Origin: Mesostigma viride | Taxonomy: Eukaryota; Streptophyta; Mesostigmatophyceae; Mesostigmatales; Mesostigmataceae | Reading direction: 5' to 3' | NCBI GenBank assembly: GCA_009746045.1 | Contig: RPFO01000629.1 | Coordinates: 124,001 to 188,000, forward strand | DNA: 64,000 nt | Shown here: in pieces, positions 10,349 to 21,540 of the stretch | How the letters are laid out: each line of letters begins with the position of its first letter | Position numbering within the stretch: position 1 is the stretch's first letter | Notes under the pieces: generated by a model | The model's input: only the letters and a program-made list of their open reading frames with translations | What the model was told of the DNA's origin: nothing | The model's database searches: none | Program-made: the position numbers and the translations under genes

Positions 10349-11350
10349 AACCCCCCTTTCCTGGTGCTTTATCTCCAAAGCTCCGCCAACCACTTTCGCT
10401 CAGTGGCTCCCGAGGCTGCCCTGCCGCAACGGTCACGACCATTACAATCGCCGGCGGCTGTAGCGAGCCTCATGCACGATAACCCTTTGCAGGGCCCCCC
10501 CAGCCTTCCACCCTCGGCCAGTAAAAGAGGGTGTTGAATGTGCACGCAAAGACAAGGAAGAAGACGCCTCGTTTAACGATCACGGACCTCCCTCAAAGGC
10601 CAGTGCCGCCCTAACGTGACGACAACTTGTAGGACGTCACCCGATGCCACCATATCTCGATTACTGTCAACGTTGTCACCTGGGGGAGTAACTTTCCATA
10701 TTTCAGGTTTTAGTTGATGAGCAGGCTCTCATCACACACCCCAGCGGCCGATAAAGCGCAAGCGCAACTGGGCCGGCCAAAATATTTGGTCCTGCCCGGC
10801 CCAGGTCCGTCTGTTAAACTGGCCCCTTAAGTCTCGGTCTGAATCGAAATATTGCATAATTCCGGAATTCGTCCCCACCACATTCCCGAGACCTCACGCA
10901 CCCATAAGAGCGGATGCTGGTAAATATTTTTCTACTTACGCGAGGGCCGACAGACTTGTCGTCCATCACAATGCCCACTAAAAGTAACCCGACCACCCTT
11001 CCTTCGGCAGTCAGCAGTCAGGAACTGCAACCCTGCTGCGACACTCCGCAGCAAAGCGGTAGGCACTGCAGCGTGGCACGGAAATCTTACTCATGGCTTC
11101 AGAGTTCCGTACAGGTGCCACGCGCAGGCAAACGCGAAGTATTTTATAGTCTCTCGTCGGCCAAGAACCCAGCTGCGGGGAGAAAACCGACGAGGGTAAT
11201 TTCAATTTCTTTTTCACAGTCACGTGACTGTTCAAGCTATGTCAGTCACGCGCCATCTCTAATCGGCCACCGCCAGCCAAAAGGCTGACGCGATTAGGGC
11301 AGCATTAAATTTCTTGTAATCCGCCATACCCATACCCCATACATCCGATT

Positions 11351-11607
11351 ACAAGAAAAAGAGACCTAGAACATCGTGCAAATGGCACTTTAGGGCGGCG
11401 TAGCCCGGGCTCGCCTCATGAGCCGTCAGCAACAGTAACTTAATTGCTACTTAACTTAACGAACTAGAAATGGCCATACAAAACTGGCCAACTAATTCTA
11501 ACTCATGGAACCGGTCCAGCCCAAGGCCCACCGTCCCGTAGTACCACTCACATAGCGGCGTTCATTCTCATCTGTTATAAAGAAACTACGTTCAGAGAAC
11601 ACCGATT
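11351..11607. repeat. Second copy of the 257-bp block
   Basis: Same orientation and apparently near-identical to 9970-10226, starting ACAAGAAAAAGAGACC and ending GAACACCGATT. Probably the donor (or the sister copy) of the filler inside the 9810-10348 duplication. Confidence 0.85.
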
Positions 11608-11699
11608 TATGGCAAAGCGACGGTTCCCTGTCTTGTTGCCCTGTCTTTTGTTGCTCAACGATGCTTATATGACCAGATCTCCCTTCATTGCCTGTACTG

Positions 11700-11790
11700 T
11701 ACTGTAGCAAGGGTTACTGCTCCGCGGCTCCCCAAGGGAACCGCATCATGCCTAATTGATTGATTCATTCGTTGTACTGTATGCCGGCCT
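11700..11790 (+). mobile_element. Possible solo non-LTR 3' end
   Basis: GCGGCTCCCCAAGGGAACCGC forms an imperfect hairpin resembling the CTCCCCAACGGGAG hairpin of the ORF1 elements, and is followed by ATTGATTGATTCATTC, a degenerate 4-bp repeat tail. Only the end is recognisable. Confidence 0.35.
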
Positions 11791-12184
11791 CACGGCCGGC
11801 CTATTTGCGTGTCCAATGCAGGATGTGCATAAGCTATCAGTCATTGTGTAAATTGGTGGACAAGCCAATTCAACATGCCCATGAATAATTTTCTGCTCCG
11901 TCTTGGCGCTATATTGTGCCCAGGTCGCTGTATTGTGGCCATTGTAGAACGTCCAGCTGGCTCATGTGGCAGTTAAACATCATAATTAAACTCATCGACT
12001 TTTATCATTCTTTGCGCACTTTCTCTAGCTGCATTCCACCAGCTAGGTTTGTCAAGTCTTGTCTGAATGCATGCCGCCATGGCCAGCCCCGCTGTAGGGG
12101 TGCGCGAACTGACCACGATCGACGTACGTGCAGACGATGTTTGTCTGTTTGTGTAATTATTTTTCTAGTGAGATTAGCCTAGAT

Positions 12185-12366
12185 TTCCATCTCCATTCGT
12201 ATTCATCATCCTGAACAACCAAAAACGCGGACAAGATAACGGCAGGCTCGAGCTACCATGGTCCGGATTCTCCCGATTTCCGGCCTGCGCTGGTTAATGT
12301 CTCCTTGATAGACAGTACTCCGTGGCAAGCCTATGCGCATGACACACAAGCTTACTTACTTACTTA
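12185..12366 (+). mobile_element. Short interspersed repeat R3 with TTAC tail
   Basis: Carries GGCAGGCTCGAGCTACCATG, GGTCCGGATTCTCCCGAT and GTCTCCTTGATAG, also present in inverse orientation at 21395-21540 and 61243-61390. Here it runs on into AGTACTCCGTGGC and a TTAC-repeat tail, the same end as the 53-bp insertion at 7779-7831. A non-autonomous retroposon is inferred from the tail and the target duplication of the short copy. Confidence 0.6.
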
Positions 12367-12374
12367 CCTAGTTA

Positions 12375-12928
12375 CGAACGAACGAACGAACGAACGAAGG
12401 AACGAACGAAGGAACGAACGAACGAACGAACGAACGAACGAACGAACGAACGAACGAACGAACGAACGAACGAACGAACGAACGAACGAACGAACGAACG
12501 AACGAACGAACGAACGAACGAACGAACGAACGAACGAACGAACGAACGAACGAACGAACGAACGAACGAACGAACGAACGAACGAACGAACGAACGAACG
12601 AACGAACGAACGAACGAACGAACGAACGAACGAACGAACGAACGAACGAACGAACGAACGAACGAACGAACGAACGAACGAACGAACGAACGAACGAACG
12701 AACGAACGAACGAACGAACGAACGAACGAACGAACGAACGAACGAACGAACGAACGAACGAACGAACGAACGAACGAACGAACGAACGAACGAACGAACG
12801 AACGAACGAACGAACGAACGAACGAACGAACGAACGAACGAACGAACGAACGAACGAACGAACGAACGAACGAACGAACGAACGAACGAACGAACGAACG
12901 AACGAACGAACGAACGAACGAACGAACG
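12375..12928. repeat. GAAC tetranucleotide microsatellite, about 138 copies
   Basis: Almost pure array of GAAC, with two GAAG-type interruptions near its left end. It begins 9 bp after the TTAC tail of R3. The long Asn-Glu-Arg-Thr and Phe-Val-Arg-Ser frames it creates are artefacts. Confidence 0.97.
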
Positions 12929-12929
12929 A

Positions 12930-15225
12930 CGTACGTGCACCAAATTTTCATGGGACAGATGGGTACCGCGAATGTTTTAGGCGCCTTAGAATTCGCGTCG
13001 CCGGACCGTCACCTTAGCCCTTATACAGTAATAAGTAATAAAACTAATAATGTTTTTTTGCATGCAGTAGGCCAGGCACGTGCACGCTTTGCGCTTCGAG
13101 CCCTGGCTTGGACATCCGTAATTACCACCGCGCAGCGTCGGAGGGCGGCGGTGGCCCTGGTTATCGCCTGTCAGACCTGCATGATTCAGTATGCATCGAT
13201 CCAGATGATACCACCCTCATTGAACGAGCACATTTAGACCTCAGTGGTTGGACTGTCTGGGCTTAGAGGCCCTCGGGCGGTGGGGCTGGAGATTAGTGTC
13301 AATGCCGGCCAATTAAGGCGACGACGATTGGTGTTACCAGTTGCCCGCCACTTCCTCGGCTGCTAGACGGGTCTGAAGTAGGAGGGGGGACATCCAGCCA
13401 AAACAGCACACTCAGTCGTGTGTCCGGCGCGGTACCTCCGGAGTCACGTGGAGCTAACGCCAAAAACGGGAAAAAATGTGTCCGGCGGCAGAATTTTGGC
13501 GACGGAGTGTACTCCTGTCGAAATTCAGTTTAGGGCGGCGCGAAGAAAAATTTTGAGGAGCTAACTCCTCCCGCCGGTCCGGCGCCTGGTTTTAGGAAAA
13601 GGAGTGCGCTCTGGTGGTCCCGCTAGCTCGGTCAGGCGTTTGATATTAAGTGCAGGAGTCCGCATTGGCCCTGCTGTATTTACAACTTACGCTGAGAACT
13701 TACCAAGTATTGGTTGATTCCAGGAAGACGTATCAACTTTCAGGCAGGCGTCAGGTTGTTGTTGTTGATTCTGACACCGGACCTGGCGTCAGGCAATAGG
13801 CATCGACTTTCCGTCGGCTTGACGTCATTTTTTTAGTTGCAGACCACCATTGCACCGGCAACCAGCCTGAAGCCGTCCGGAGCACTGCAGTACAAAATGT
13901 TTAATCATCATTAAACTGCTTCTACTTGGAGCCTATGCTAATACTATCGCTTACTAAGAGCTTCTACTATAAGAGATGCTACAAAAGTGCCACGTGTCGT
14001 ACAAGCCACATAGCACGTAGCACTGTCACTCCCAAAGTTGCCGTACGTTTTCGATCCGGCGCAGCCTTTTGGCTGACAGAGCGCACTCAGCCATTTTTCA
14101 CTTTGGCTGGCGCCGGGCGGCGCGGTAGGCCAAACCAGGGAGTACGCTCATGTACGATTTTAGGGGGGGATTTCCCCCCTCCTTCTGAGGTGCAGTTCGA
14201 TCCGTGACCGCTTCAAACTGCTGGGGAGCATGCATGCTCCGCCAGGCTGACACTCCTGACGATGTGGACGGCCCGCATCGGCCTGGCCTGGGCCAGGCTC
14301 CGTCCGCTTAACACCTACTGGCACTCAAAGGACCTCTAGGCGAGGACCGCAAGAGAGCTCTCTAAAGGTCTTGGACCTCACGGTGCTCACGTACGGGGTC
14401 GGAGGCCTGTCCAGATCGACGCTCACGGACCAGCTCAGTGACCCTGCACGTGGCTGAACGGCACGCCGGTTTAACCAGGATTCTCCGGCAGGTCCTGAAT
14501 GTAGGGTTTTCCACGCACAGATGACTCGAGTCAGTTTGTATAATAAGGGTATGCCTCGCATTTCCGATGAGATTAGGCAGTGTAGAACTGAATAGCATTT
14601 TTAGGGCAGTTGCGGTCCTTGCCCGAGCCAGTCAGGCGGACACCACCATGCCCTTGGCCGGCCGGTCTGGCCGGCCGACTGTCAGCGGTTTGGTCGATCA
14701 GCCAGAGCCGCATACTCCTGCACAACATGGCCTGACCCTAACGGGACAAGCCCAGGAAGGTTGGTAGACGATCAGCAATAAACTACACAGATCAGTTGCT
14801 GGCCGACCTTATGGTCCCAGCTCAGTTTGAACACCGTATTTCCGGCCTCCATCTCTCTAGCTTGGACTGCCATGCAGGACAAGAAGAGATGGCAGATCAT
14901 ATCATTGTCCTGGCCGGCCCGCCCACACGCCAGCCCCTGTGGGCCTAGCCCCCCCCCCACAGGAGGAAGGGGCGCTAGGTTTACTGCTAGTAGAGTCAGT
15001 CTAGCTAGGATTTTGTAGCTTCGATTAGAGTTATAGCTGAGCTAGCATTTCGCGGCTCAGTTTCCCCCCACCCCTACTAGTTAATCAATATACATGCATG
15101 TGACTTCGCCCCCCTGCACCCCTTTCAGCCATGGCGGAATACGCGCTACTACATGATCTCCCAACGGCCGGAGTCATGTTATAATTTAATCTAACTTTAA
15201 TACATTAATTAACTACTACATATCA
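12930..15225. other. No gene recognised
   Basis: 2.3 kb without a convincing gene. A GGCCGGCCGGTCTGG palindromic cluster sits near 14656 and a short GTT repeat near 13756. No RNA gene recognised. Confidence 0.35.
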
Positions 15226-15427
15226 TAGCGATACGAAAGAGCCACGAGCCACGATGAGATAGCCGTGGCTGACGGCGGAGCTCATAATAACTTTCACGTT
15301 TGGGCACCAAATTCGGCCGACGGTGAATATCACAATCGCTTCGTCTTTCTAAGACGCACCCGCTGATATATTTTCCCGGAACTAAAACGCAATATTATGG
15401 CGAGCAAACGCTCGACTATACGCAATG

Positions 15428-16163
15428 AGACGCACGCTGCATGCACTTGTCTCTCGCCTCAACCAGGCGGAGGGCAAGTGCGGCGTGCTCATGAAGAAGC
15501 TTGAAGCCATCACCGCTCACACCGAGGCCCTGGCCTCACAGGTCCCAAAGATAGCGGAGCAGACGGCCACCATATCGCATCCCAGCCACCCCGGCTGGAT
15601 GCTGGCTGGCGACCTCCCGCCCCTCTCCTATGCGGACCTGCTGCGGTCAGCGACCGCCTCCACCACCGACGCCATCGCCACGAAGCTCCAGGAGCTGGAG
15701 GACCACCGCCAGGCCAACCAACGGGAGGCCGGCCACCGACCGCGCTCGCCGCGAGTGCTGAGTGGTGCTGCGTCGTTTCCCCCAGAAGCCAGGTGAGACG
15801 TCAACCTCCCTTGCCGACGAGCTCAAGGACCAGCTTCTTACCCTCATGGGCCTGGTAGGTGAGGTAGAACTGCGTGGGTGTCACCGCCTTCCCCACTCAC
15901 GGGACAAGGCGGCTCCCCCACCAGTTCTGCTCACCTTCCCCTCCCGTGAGGACAAGCAGCGGTTCCTCTCTCGTCGCAAGCGGTTGCACGACCTCACCTG
16001 GACGCTGGACGACGACCTGACCCCCGCTCAGCAGCAGCAGCGACGCGACCTGTGGCCGGAGTACCTCCGCCACAAGCAGGACCCCCAGAAGCCCAAGGTG
16101 TACTGGAGGGGCGGGGACCTGATGATCAACCACAAGATGTGGACGCGGCCCCCCGCGGGCTAG
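15428..16163 (+). pseudogene. Truncated ORF1 (L1-ORF1-like) of copy A
   Basis: C-terminal two thirds of the ORF1 protein: coiled coil (KLEAITAHTEAL, KIAEQTATI), RRM-like segment (VLRRFPQKPGE, FLSRRKRLHDLTW) and C-terminal domain (DDDLTPAQQQQRRDLWPEYL, YWRGGDLMINHKMW). A frameshift near 15730-15780 separates the coiled coil from the RRM part, and the N-terminus is missing. Confidence 0.8.
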
Positions 16164-16587
16164 ACTAGCTAATAGCCCTAGCTTGTATCCATTGGTAGTC
16201 ACTGCCGCCATGGCAGCCATGCTTAGAACGTTCGCCTAGCCGCGCCAACATACCTAGTCACGTGCCGCCAACGCACGGTACACAACCAGCCATGTAGCCT
16301 TAGCTTAGTCCTTGTTGTACAGCCATGCTACGTCTTGGCTACTATGATCAGTTTACTCGCCCACGCTCCTTGTTCTGCCATGCTCACATGGGTCTTATTG
16401 CACCCACAGATTGCCGGATCGTTAGCGTGTCCGTTTAGCTAACGTGCCCGAATGCAGCTGTGGCATGCCTTTGGCATGAAGGAGACTGGGGGTCTCTGCC
16501 CTTTCTCCTGTTGTGCACACACAGGGAAAAGCACTTCGGTGCTCCGTGACTCCCCAACGGGAGCACGAGTTTAATTCATTAATTAAT
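15428..16587 (+). mobile_element. 5'-truncated ORF1-only non-LTR element (copy A)
   Basis: Flanked by the 11-bp duplication TATACGCAATG (15417-15427 and 16588-16598). Starts inside ORF1, at the coiled-coil region (ALVSRLNQAEGKC), so it is 5' truncated. ORF1 sequence runs to the stop near 16163 with one frameshift around 15730-15780. It continues with about 400 bp of 3'-UTR, the UUCG hairpin, the CAAC hairpin and a TTAA-type tail. It carries no reverse transcriptase. Target-primed reverse transcription is the expected mechanism. Confidence 0.85.
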
Positions 16588-16931
16588 TATACGCAATGCA
16601 GCCTAGGGCGGCTGCGATGAGCCAAGAAACTTCGCCTGCAGCTCCGGCTGTAGCTCCGCCCGGCCTACCAGGCAGCCGTGACACTACTCAAGCAGTAGTA
16701 GTGCACTCGGCTCCTGCGGCCTCGCCCTAGCTCGGCATCGCCTGATCCCAAATGCAGTCGCCCTGCAGAATCGCGCCCAACAGAACCGCGCTTCCGGCTT
16801 CAACCCTTCAAAGTCGACGATCACGAAGTTCAATGGACCAACATGTCCCCGAGCACTGCCCTGCATTGCATCGATCTTCTACGGGGACTACGCCTCGATC
16901 GCTTTACGAACTGACCTTCCATCTCCACAGC

Positions 16932-18895
16932 CTGCATGGCCTACAAGTTGAACGAAAATGGCTGACGGCGGTATGGCTGACGGCGGAGTTCAGATCTTTT
17001 GCGTCTGAGCCCCAAATTCGGTCAGACCACTTGCATTCGATGCGCCTTTCTAAGACGCACTTGCCAGTATAAACGGTTACGGCTGCCACGCAGTATAGAC
17101 AAAGTTACGCACGTGACCAGCTATGACGACTCCCAAAGCAAAACGAGGGCTGGAAAAGGAGCTGGCACAGCTTCCCAGCGCCCAGCCCAACCCTCTCGCC
17201 CTCGCCATTGTTCAGCCGACAGGCTTACCCGCCAAACCCTCGCCAAGCGCCTCGCCTGAGCCCAAGAAACCCTGCCACGATCGAAAATGGAGCGAGTTCC
17301 TCCCCGGCGACCGACGATTCTCCCTCACCGAGTGGCAAGAGTTGTCGCCGCAGGAATGCATTGAGGTTCTCCAGTTCCTCGAACAGGAGCGGAAGCTCTT
17401 CGTGCCCAGGAAGGGGGCGGCTATCGACTACAATGGAGACATGCATGTCCTGGCTCTATGCTTTGAACGAAGTACAACAACGCCTGATTATCCTGACCAG
17501 CCAATTCCAGATCCGCCTCGGCGACATCACCAGAACGCTCCGCACCCCAGCCCCCGCACAGCCGGCAGCGCCATCGGCTTCCTCCCTCGGCAAGGATGAC
17601 ATCCGCGCAGTGCTGGAGGAGCACGTGACCTGGCCGCTGGCCGAGCAGCTGACATCGCTGAACACCACGCTCAACACGGTCGAGGCCCGGGTCTCCAACG
17701 TGGAAACCAAGGTCGTCCACAAGCTACAACCCCAGTTCACGGCGCTACACACCACGGCGCAGGCTTCGGAAACGCATGCTGCACTTGTCTCTCGCCTTAA
17801 CCAGGTGGAGGGCAAGTGTGGCGTGCTCCTGAAGAAGCTTGAGGCCATCACCGCCCACACCGAGGCCCTGGCCACACAGGTCCCCAAGATAGCGGAGCAG
17901 ACGGCCACCATTGCATCCCAGCCACCCCGGCAGGATGCTGGCGACCTCCCGCCGCTCTCCTACGCGGACCTGCTGCGGTCAGCGACCGCCTCCACCACCG
18001 ACGCCATCGCCACAAAGCTCCAGGAGCTGGAGGACCACCGCCAGGCCCAGCAACGGGAGGTCACCGATCGCGCTCGCCGCGAGTGCCGAGTGGTGCTACG
18101 TCGCTTCCCCCAGAAGCCAGGTGAGACGTCAACCTCTCTTGCTGACGAGCTCAAGAACCAGCTTCTTACCCTCATGGGCCTGGTAGGTGAGGTAGAACTG
18201 CGTGGGTGCCACCGCCTTCCCCACTCACGGGACAAGGCGGCCCCCCCACCAGTCCTACTCACCTTCCCCTCCCCTGAGGATAAGCAGCGGTTCCTCTCTC
18301 GTCGCAAGCGGTTGCACGACCTCACCTGGACGCTGGATGACGACCTCACCCCCGCTCAGCAACAGCAGCGACGCGACCTGTGGCCGGAATACCTCCGCCA
18401 TAAGCAGGACCCCCAGAAGCCCAAGGTGTACTGGAGGGGCGGGGACCTGATGATCAACCACAAGATGTGGACGCCCCCAGCGGGCTAGAATAGCAATAGC
18501 CCTAGCTTGTAACCATTGGCGTCACTGCCGCTAAGGCAGCCATGCCTAGCTGTGCCAACACACCTAGTCACGTGCCGCCAACGCACGGTACACAACCAGC
18601 CATAGCCTTAGCCTAGTCCTAGTACAGCCATGCTACGCCCTGGCTATGTTCAGATTACTTGCCCACGCTCCTTGCTATGATATGCTCACATGGGTCTTAT
18701 TGCACCCACAGTTTGCCGGATCGTTAGCCTGTCCTTTTCGCTAGCCGCGCCCGATTGCAGCTGTGGCATGCCTTTGGCATGAAGGAGACTGGGGGTCTCT
18801 GCCCTTTCTCCTGTAGTGCACACACAGGGATTAAAAGCACTTCGGTGCTCCGTGACTCCCCAACGGGAGCACGAGTTTAATTAATTAATTAATTA
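16932..18895 (+). mobile_element. Apparently full-length ORF1-only non-LTR element (copy B)
   Basis: Flanked by the 11-bp duplication ATCTCCACAGC (16921-16931 and 18896-18906). About 190 bp of 5'-UTR with a doubled GGCTGACGGCGG motif, ORF1 (17123-18488), then 407 bp of 3'-UTR with no further coding. It ends in AGCACTTCGGTGCT, the GTGCTCC/GGAGCAC hairpin and TTAA repeats. There is no room for an endonuclease/reverse-transcriptase ORF2, so it must have moved with machinery from elsewhere. It sits inside the older element X. Confidence 0.8.
17123..18488 (+). pseudogene. ORF1 protein of copy B (L1-ORF1-like), one frameshift
   Basis: Starts MTTPKAKRGLEKEL. The first frame runs to about 17460 (GDMHVLA), then coding continues in another frame (ALNEVQQRLIIL) to the stop at 18488, about 455 aa overall. 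Order: basic Pro-rich N-terminus; a globular part (RRFSLTEWQELSPQECIEVL); coiled coil (TLNTVEARVSNVETKV, LVSRLNQVEGKCGVL); RRM-like domain (CRVVLRRFPQ to FLSRRKRLHDLTW); and the C-terminal domain ending YWRGGDLMINHKMWTPPAG. This is the architecture of L1 ORF1p, a trimeric RNA chaperone that packages element RNA. The frameshift disables this copy unless it is bypassed. Confidence 0.75.
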
Positions 18896-18906
18896 ATCTC
18901 CACAGC

Positions 18907-19975
18907 ATCGACCGCCCCATCTTCGAAGACGGCACTGAATGGTGTCCCCTCACCGGTACGGACCATCCCCAAAACCGCCCCCGCCTTCAGCACCTCATCC
19001 TCTGCTCCCTTCTCGAGAAGTGATCACGCGCTCTGATGGCGAGATCTGGGCTCCATCCATCTCCGCACCCACACTCCGCTCCATCCTTACGGAAGCCCTC
19101 CAGTGCTCAGTCCAGCAGCATGTGACTCCCCTCGCTGCAGATGTGGCAGCAATGGGAGGCACGCTGGCTAAGTACTTAGCTCCCTCACCTTTCCACCACC
19201 GTCACCTCCACCTCCACCCTCCTCGCCTCCACCTCCACTGCCGCCTCCACCTCCACCGCCGACATCAAAGCCCAGCTCCTCGACATTGACCAGTGCCTCC
19301 ACGACAAACGCCATCGCCATCGAGTGCCTGCAAAACACCGCAGGCCTCACCGCCCAGGCGGTGAAGGACATCGATCGCCGCCCAGCCGGCATCTGCTGGC
19401 CGGGCCAGTGCGTGATGCTCCTCCCACCCAGACCTGGGCGGACATGCTGAAGCACCACACCACCTCCACCGCCTCCACCATCGCGGCACAGCTCAAGCAA
19501 CAAACGCTCGACCTCCGCGAGGAGGCCGACATCACCAAGCGCAGCCACAATGTCATCGTCAAGCACTTCGACCAGCCGGCAGGTGAGGACTCGGAGTCTC
19601 TTGCCATAGCGACATTCTTACCCCCATGCAACTCACTGGTGAGCTGCGGATGTCGGCTGTCCGCCTTCCCCGCGCGCGGAGTAAGGCTGGCCGGCCCGGC
19701 TCCCCTGCTCCTCGCCTTTAAGTACATGGCGGATAAGCTGTTGTTTCTTGAATGCCGCACGAAGCTAGCTCTCGGGGACTTCCTACATGCTGGATGACGA
19801 CTTGACCCTGGCCCAGCAACAGCCTGCGGCGACGGGAGCTATGGCCGACCTACCTCCAGCTCCGGCAGAGAGCAGGGGGGAAACCGGTATACTGGAGGGG
19901 GGCGGTCATCCACCTCGACCACAAGCCCTGGCAGGCGCCCCCTGCCACCCCAGCAACCCCAGTCTTATTTAGGGA
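18907..19975 (+). pseudogene. Decayed ORF1 of element X
   Basis: Recognisable by HNVIVKHFDQPAGEDSESLA (equivalent to CRVVLRRFPQKPGETSTSLA), LLFLECRTKLALGDF, LDDDLTLAQQQ and, in a shifted frame, KPVYWRGAVIHLDHKPW. At least two frameshifts. It diverges strongly from copies A and B, consistent with X being the oldest layer of the nest. Confidence 0.65.
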
Positions 19976-20455
19976 ATATATAACAGTAGTGTAGATTATT
20001 CAGGCTTAGCCTAGCACGTGGCTCACGCCTACGCGCATGTGCGCCTATAATGGGACTCCCCATGGATGATGCATTAAGAATTCAGCCAAGCTCTGCCTGT
20101 GCAGAAAGCTACTCTCTGCGCTGAGAAGCCATGCCCTACCCATGGTTTAGCCATGATGATCTTCCACCCTCTGTCTGCACCTTAGGTGCTGGAATACATA
20201 GTGGTGCAGCTAGGTGCACTTTGTGCACCCAGAGCAGGTGGAGTTTACACCCTACCCTTGCCTACTCTAACTTAGTATATTGCACCCACATTCGCCGGCC
20301 TGCACCATGGTGCAAAGAGAGTCCTCTACAGCCCCGTGCTTGCAGCAGTGCAAGAGGAGCCTGGGCGCCCTCCCTCGTTGTGTATTGGGGTTTGAGGTCC
20401 CTGTATTGGTGGCCCACGTGATGCCGTCTATGTGCTTTCAATTAATTATAATTGT

Positions 20456-21394
20456 CATGAGGAGTAGATCGTTGGCGTGGGATGCATCCATGCTACACCG
20501 ACTGTCGATCCTGCTCAATAATGATGTTATGATGAAGCACCCTTACAGCCATGCAGAGGATGCAAACAAAAGAGTGGCAATATTATTAATAAATACAGGA
20601 AACTTATGCCTACTGCCAGCCTAATGGGTAAATGGGCATCAATACATGTGTCAATACAAGCAGCGCGTGAGCATGTACCTGACACTTCCTCAACACTATG
20701 CAGCTACTATGGATAGCCTGGTACAACCCTACACTACACTAATAACATTTGTCGAAAAAGCGAAAACAGATTTCCACCCGTCAGTTTGAGACAAACTTTG
20801 CTGGATCAATCAACATCCCTCTCCCCCCCTAATGCAGACCCGGTTCTGTTGCACAATGGACTGGGCAACGCATCTAGAGCCTCCAGATACTGTATAATGT
20901 GGTCCCGAAATTAGCACACGGAATCCAGCTGTGAACAAGTAGGCATAGAAAACCCCATGCATATCGCACGGCAAACTTTGCACAATCTTCCTCGCCTAGA
21001 CCTCCAAAGATCATGGTCAGTCAGATCAGGGGTATGCCCCTAAAAACCCTCAGGCTCCGGAAAAACCTTTATATTCTCCTGGGCTATCAGGGGTTAGCAT
21101 GCAACCTACCCCCACACCCGTCATCATGGCCGAGCGTACAGTCGTCTTGGATAGTCCGGATGAGGCGGAGTTGCTATCTGCGACTCCAGACCTGGGTGAC
21201 TTACTTATCATGGTCAGTGCAAGGGGAATCCTCCGTCAAAAGTTTCAAATGGTTTCACTGTTACAAGCCATCCCAGCCTTCAAAAATATTCAGCTGCTTG
21301 GCGTCAGTACAGGGACCAGCCAGACACGCAGGCAAAGCGGAAATTTTCATGGTGCAAAAGTCAGTGAAAACGCAGGTAGAAGACCATGTTATCA
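20456..21394. other. No gene recognised
   Basis: Intergenic. A short frame from ATG 21099 (MQPTPTPVIMAERTVVLDSP) followed by a donor-like ATG/GTCAGT is too weak to call an exon. Confidence 0.3.
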
Positions 21395-21540
21395 ATTAGA
21401 CAACCAGCGCAGCCCAGCAATCTGGAGAATCCGGACCATGGTAGCTTGAGCCTGCTGTTTTTTTATGCTGTGTCGAGCTGTTCAGGATGATGAAAATGAA
21501 TGGAGGTGGAAATGTGTAGCCGTGTACATTTGAGGGCACT
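21395..21540 (-). mobile_element. Interspersed repeat R3, inverse copy
   Basis: Contains ACCAGCGCAGCCCAGCAATC, GGACCATGGTAGCTTGAGCC and TTCAGGATGATGAAAATGAA, the reverse complement of 12185-12305 and a direct relative of 61243-61390, with moderate divergence. Confidence 0.65.

Larger units (their letters stand above)
15230..20455 (+). mobile_element. Old ORF1-type non-LTR element X, split by two younger insertions
   Basis: Inferred composite. The 5' part (15230-15427) shares GGCTGACGGCGGAG and TTTCTAAGACGCAC with the 5'-UTR of the element at 16932-18895. It continues at 16599-16931 and again at 18907-19975 with decayed ORF1 sequence, then a 3'-UTR to about 20455 ending in TGCTTTCAATTAATTA. 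The interruptions are the insertions at 15428-16587 and 16932-18895. The 3' region 20280-20455 matches 60100-60287 (GGGCGCCCTCCCTC, TGTATTGG, CACGTG). Part of 20100-20275 is family-2-like, so the true 3' boundary may lie earlier. Confidence 0.5.

Noticed and set aside
12185-12366. R3 as a tRNA-derived SINE
   Set aside because: A TTCGAGTC stretch resembles a B box, but the A-box match is weak and the orientation relative to the tail is wrong for a simple tRNA head; left as an unclassified retroposon.
12305-13237. 310-codon frame rich in Asn-Glu-Arg-Thr
   Set aside because: Product of the GAAC microsatellite.
21099-21215. Possible first exon MQPTPTPVIMAERTVVLD with donor ATG-GTCAGT
   Set aside because: No downstream exon or family match, and a retroposon follows 180 bp later.
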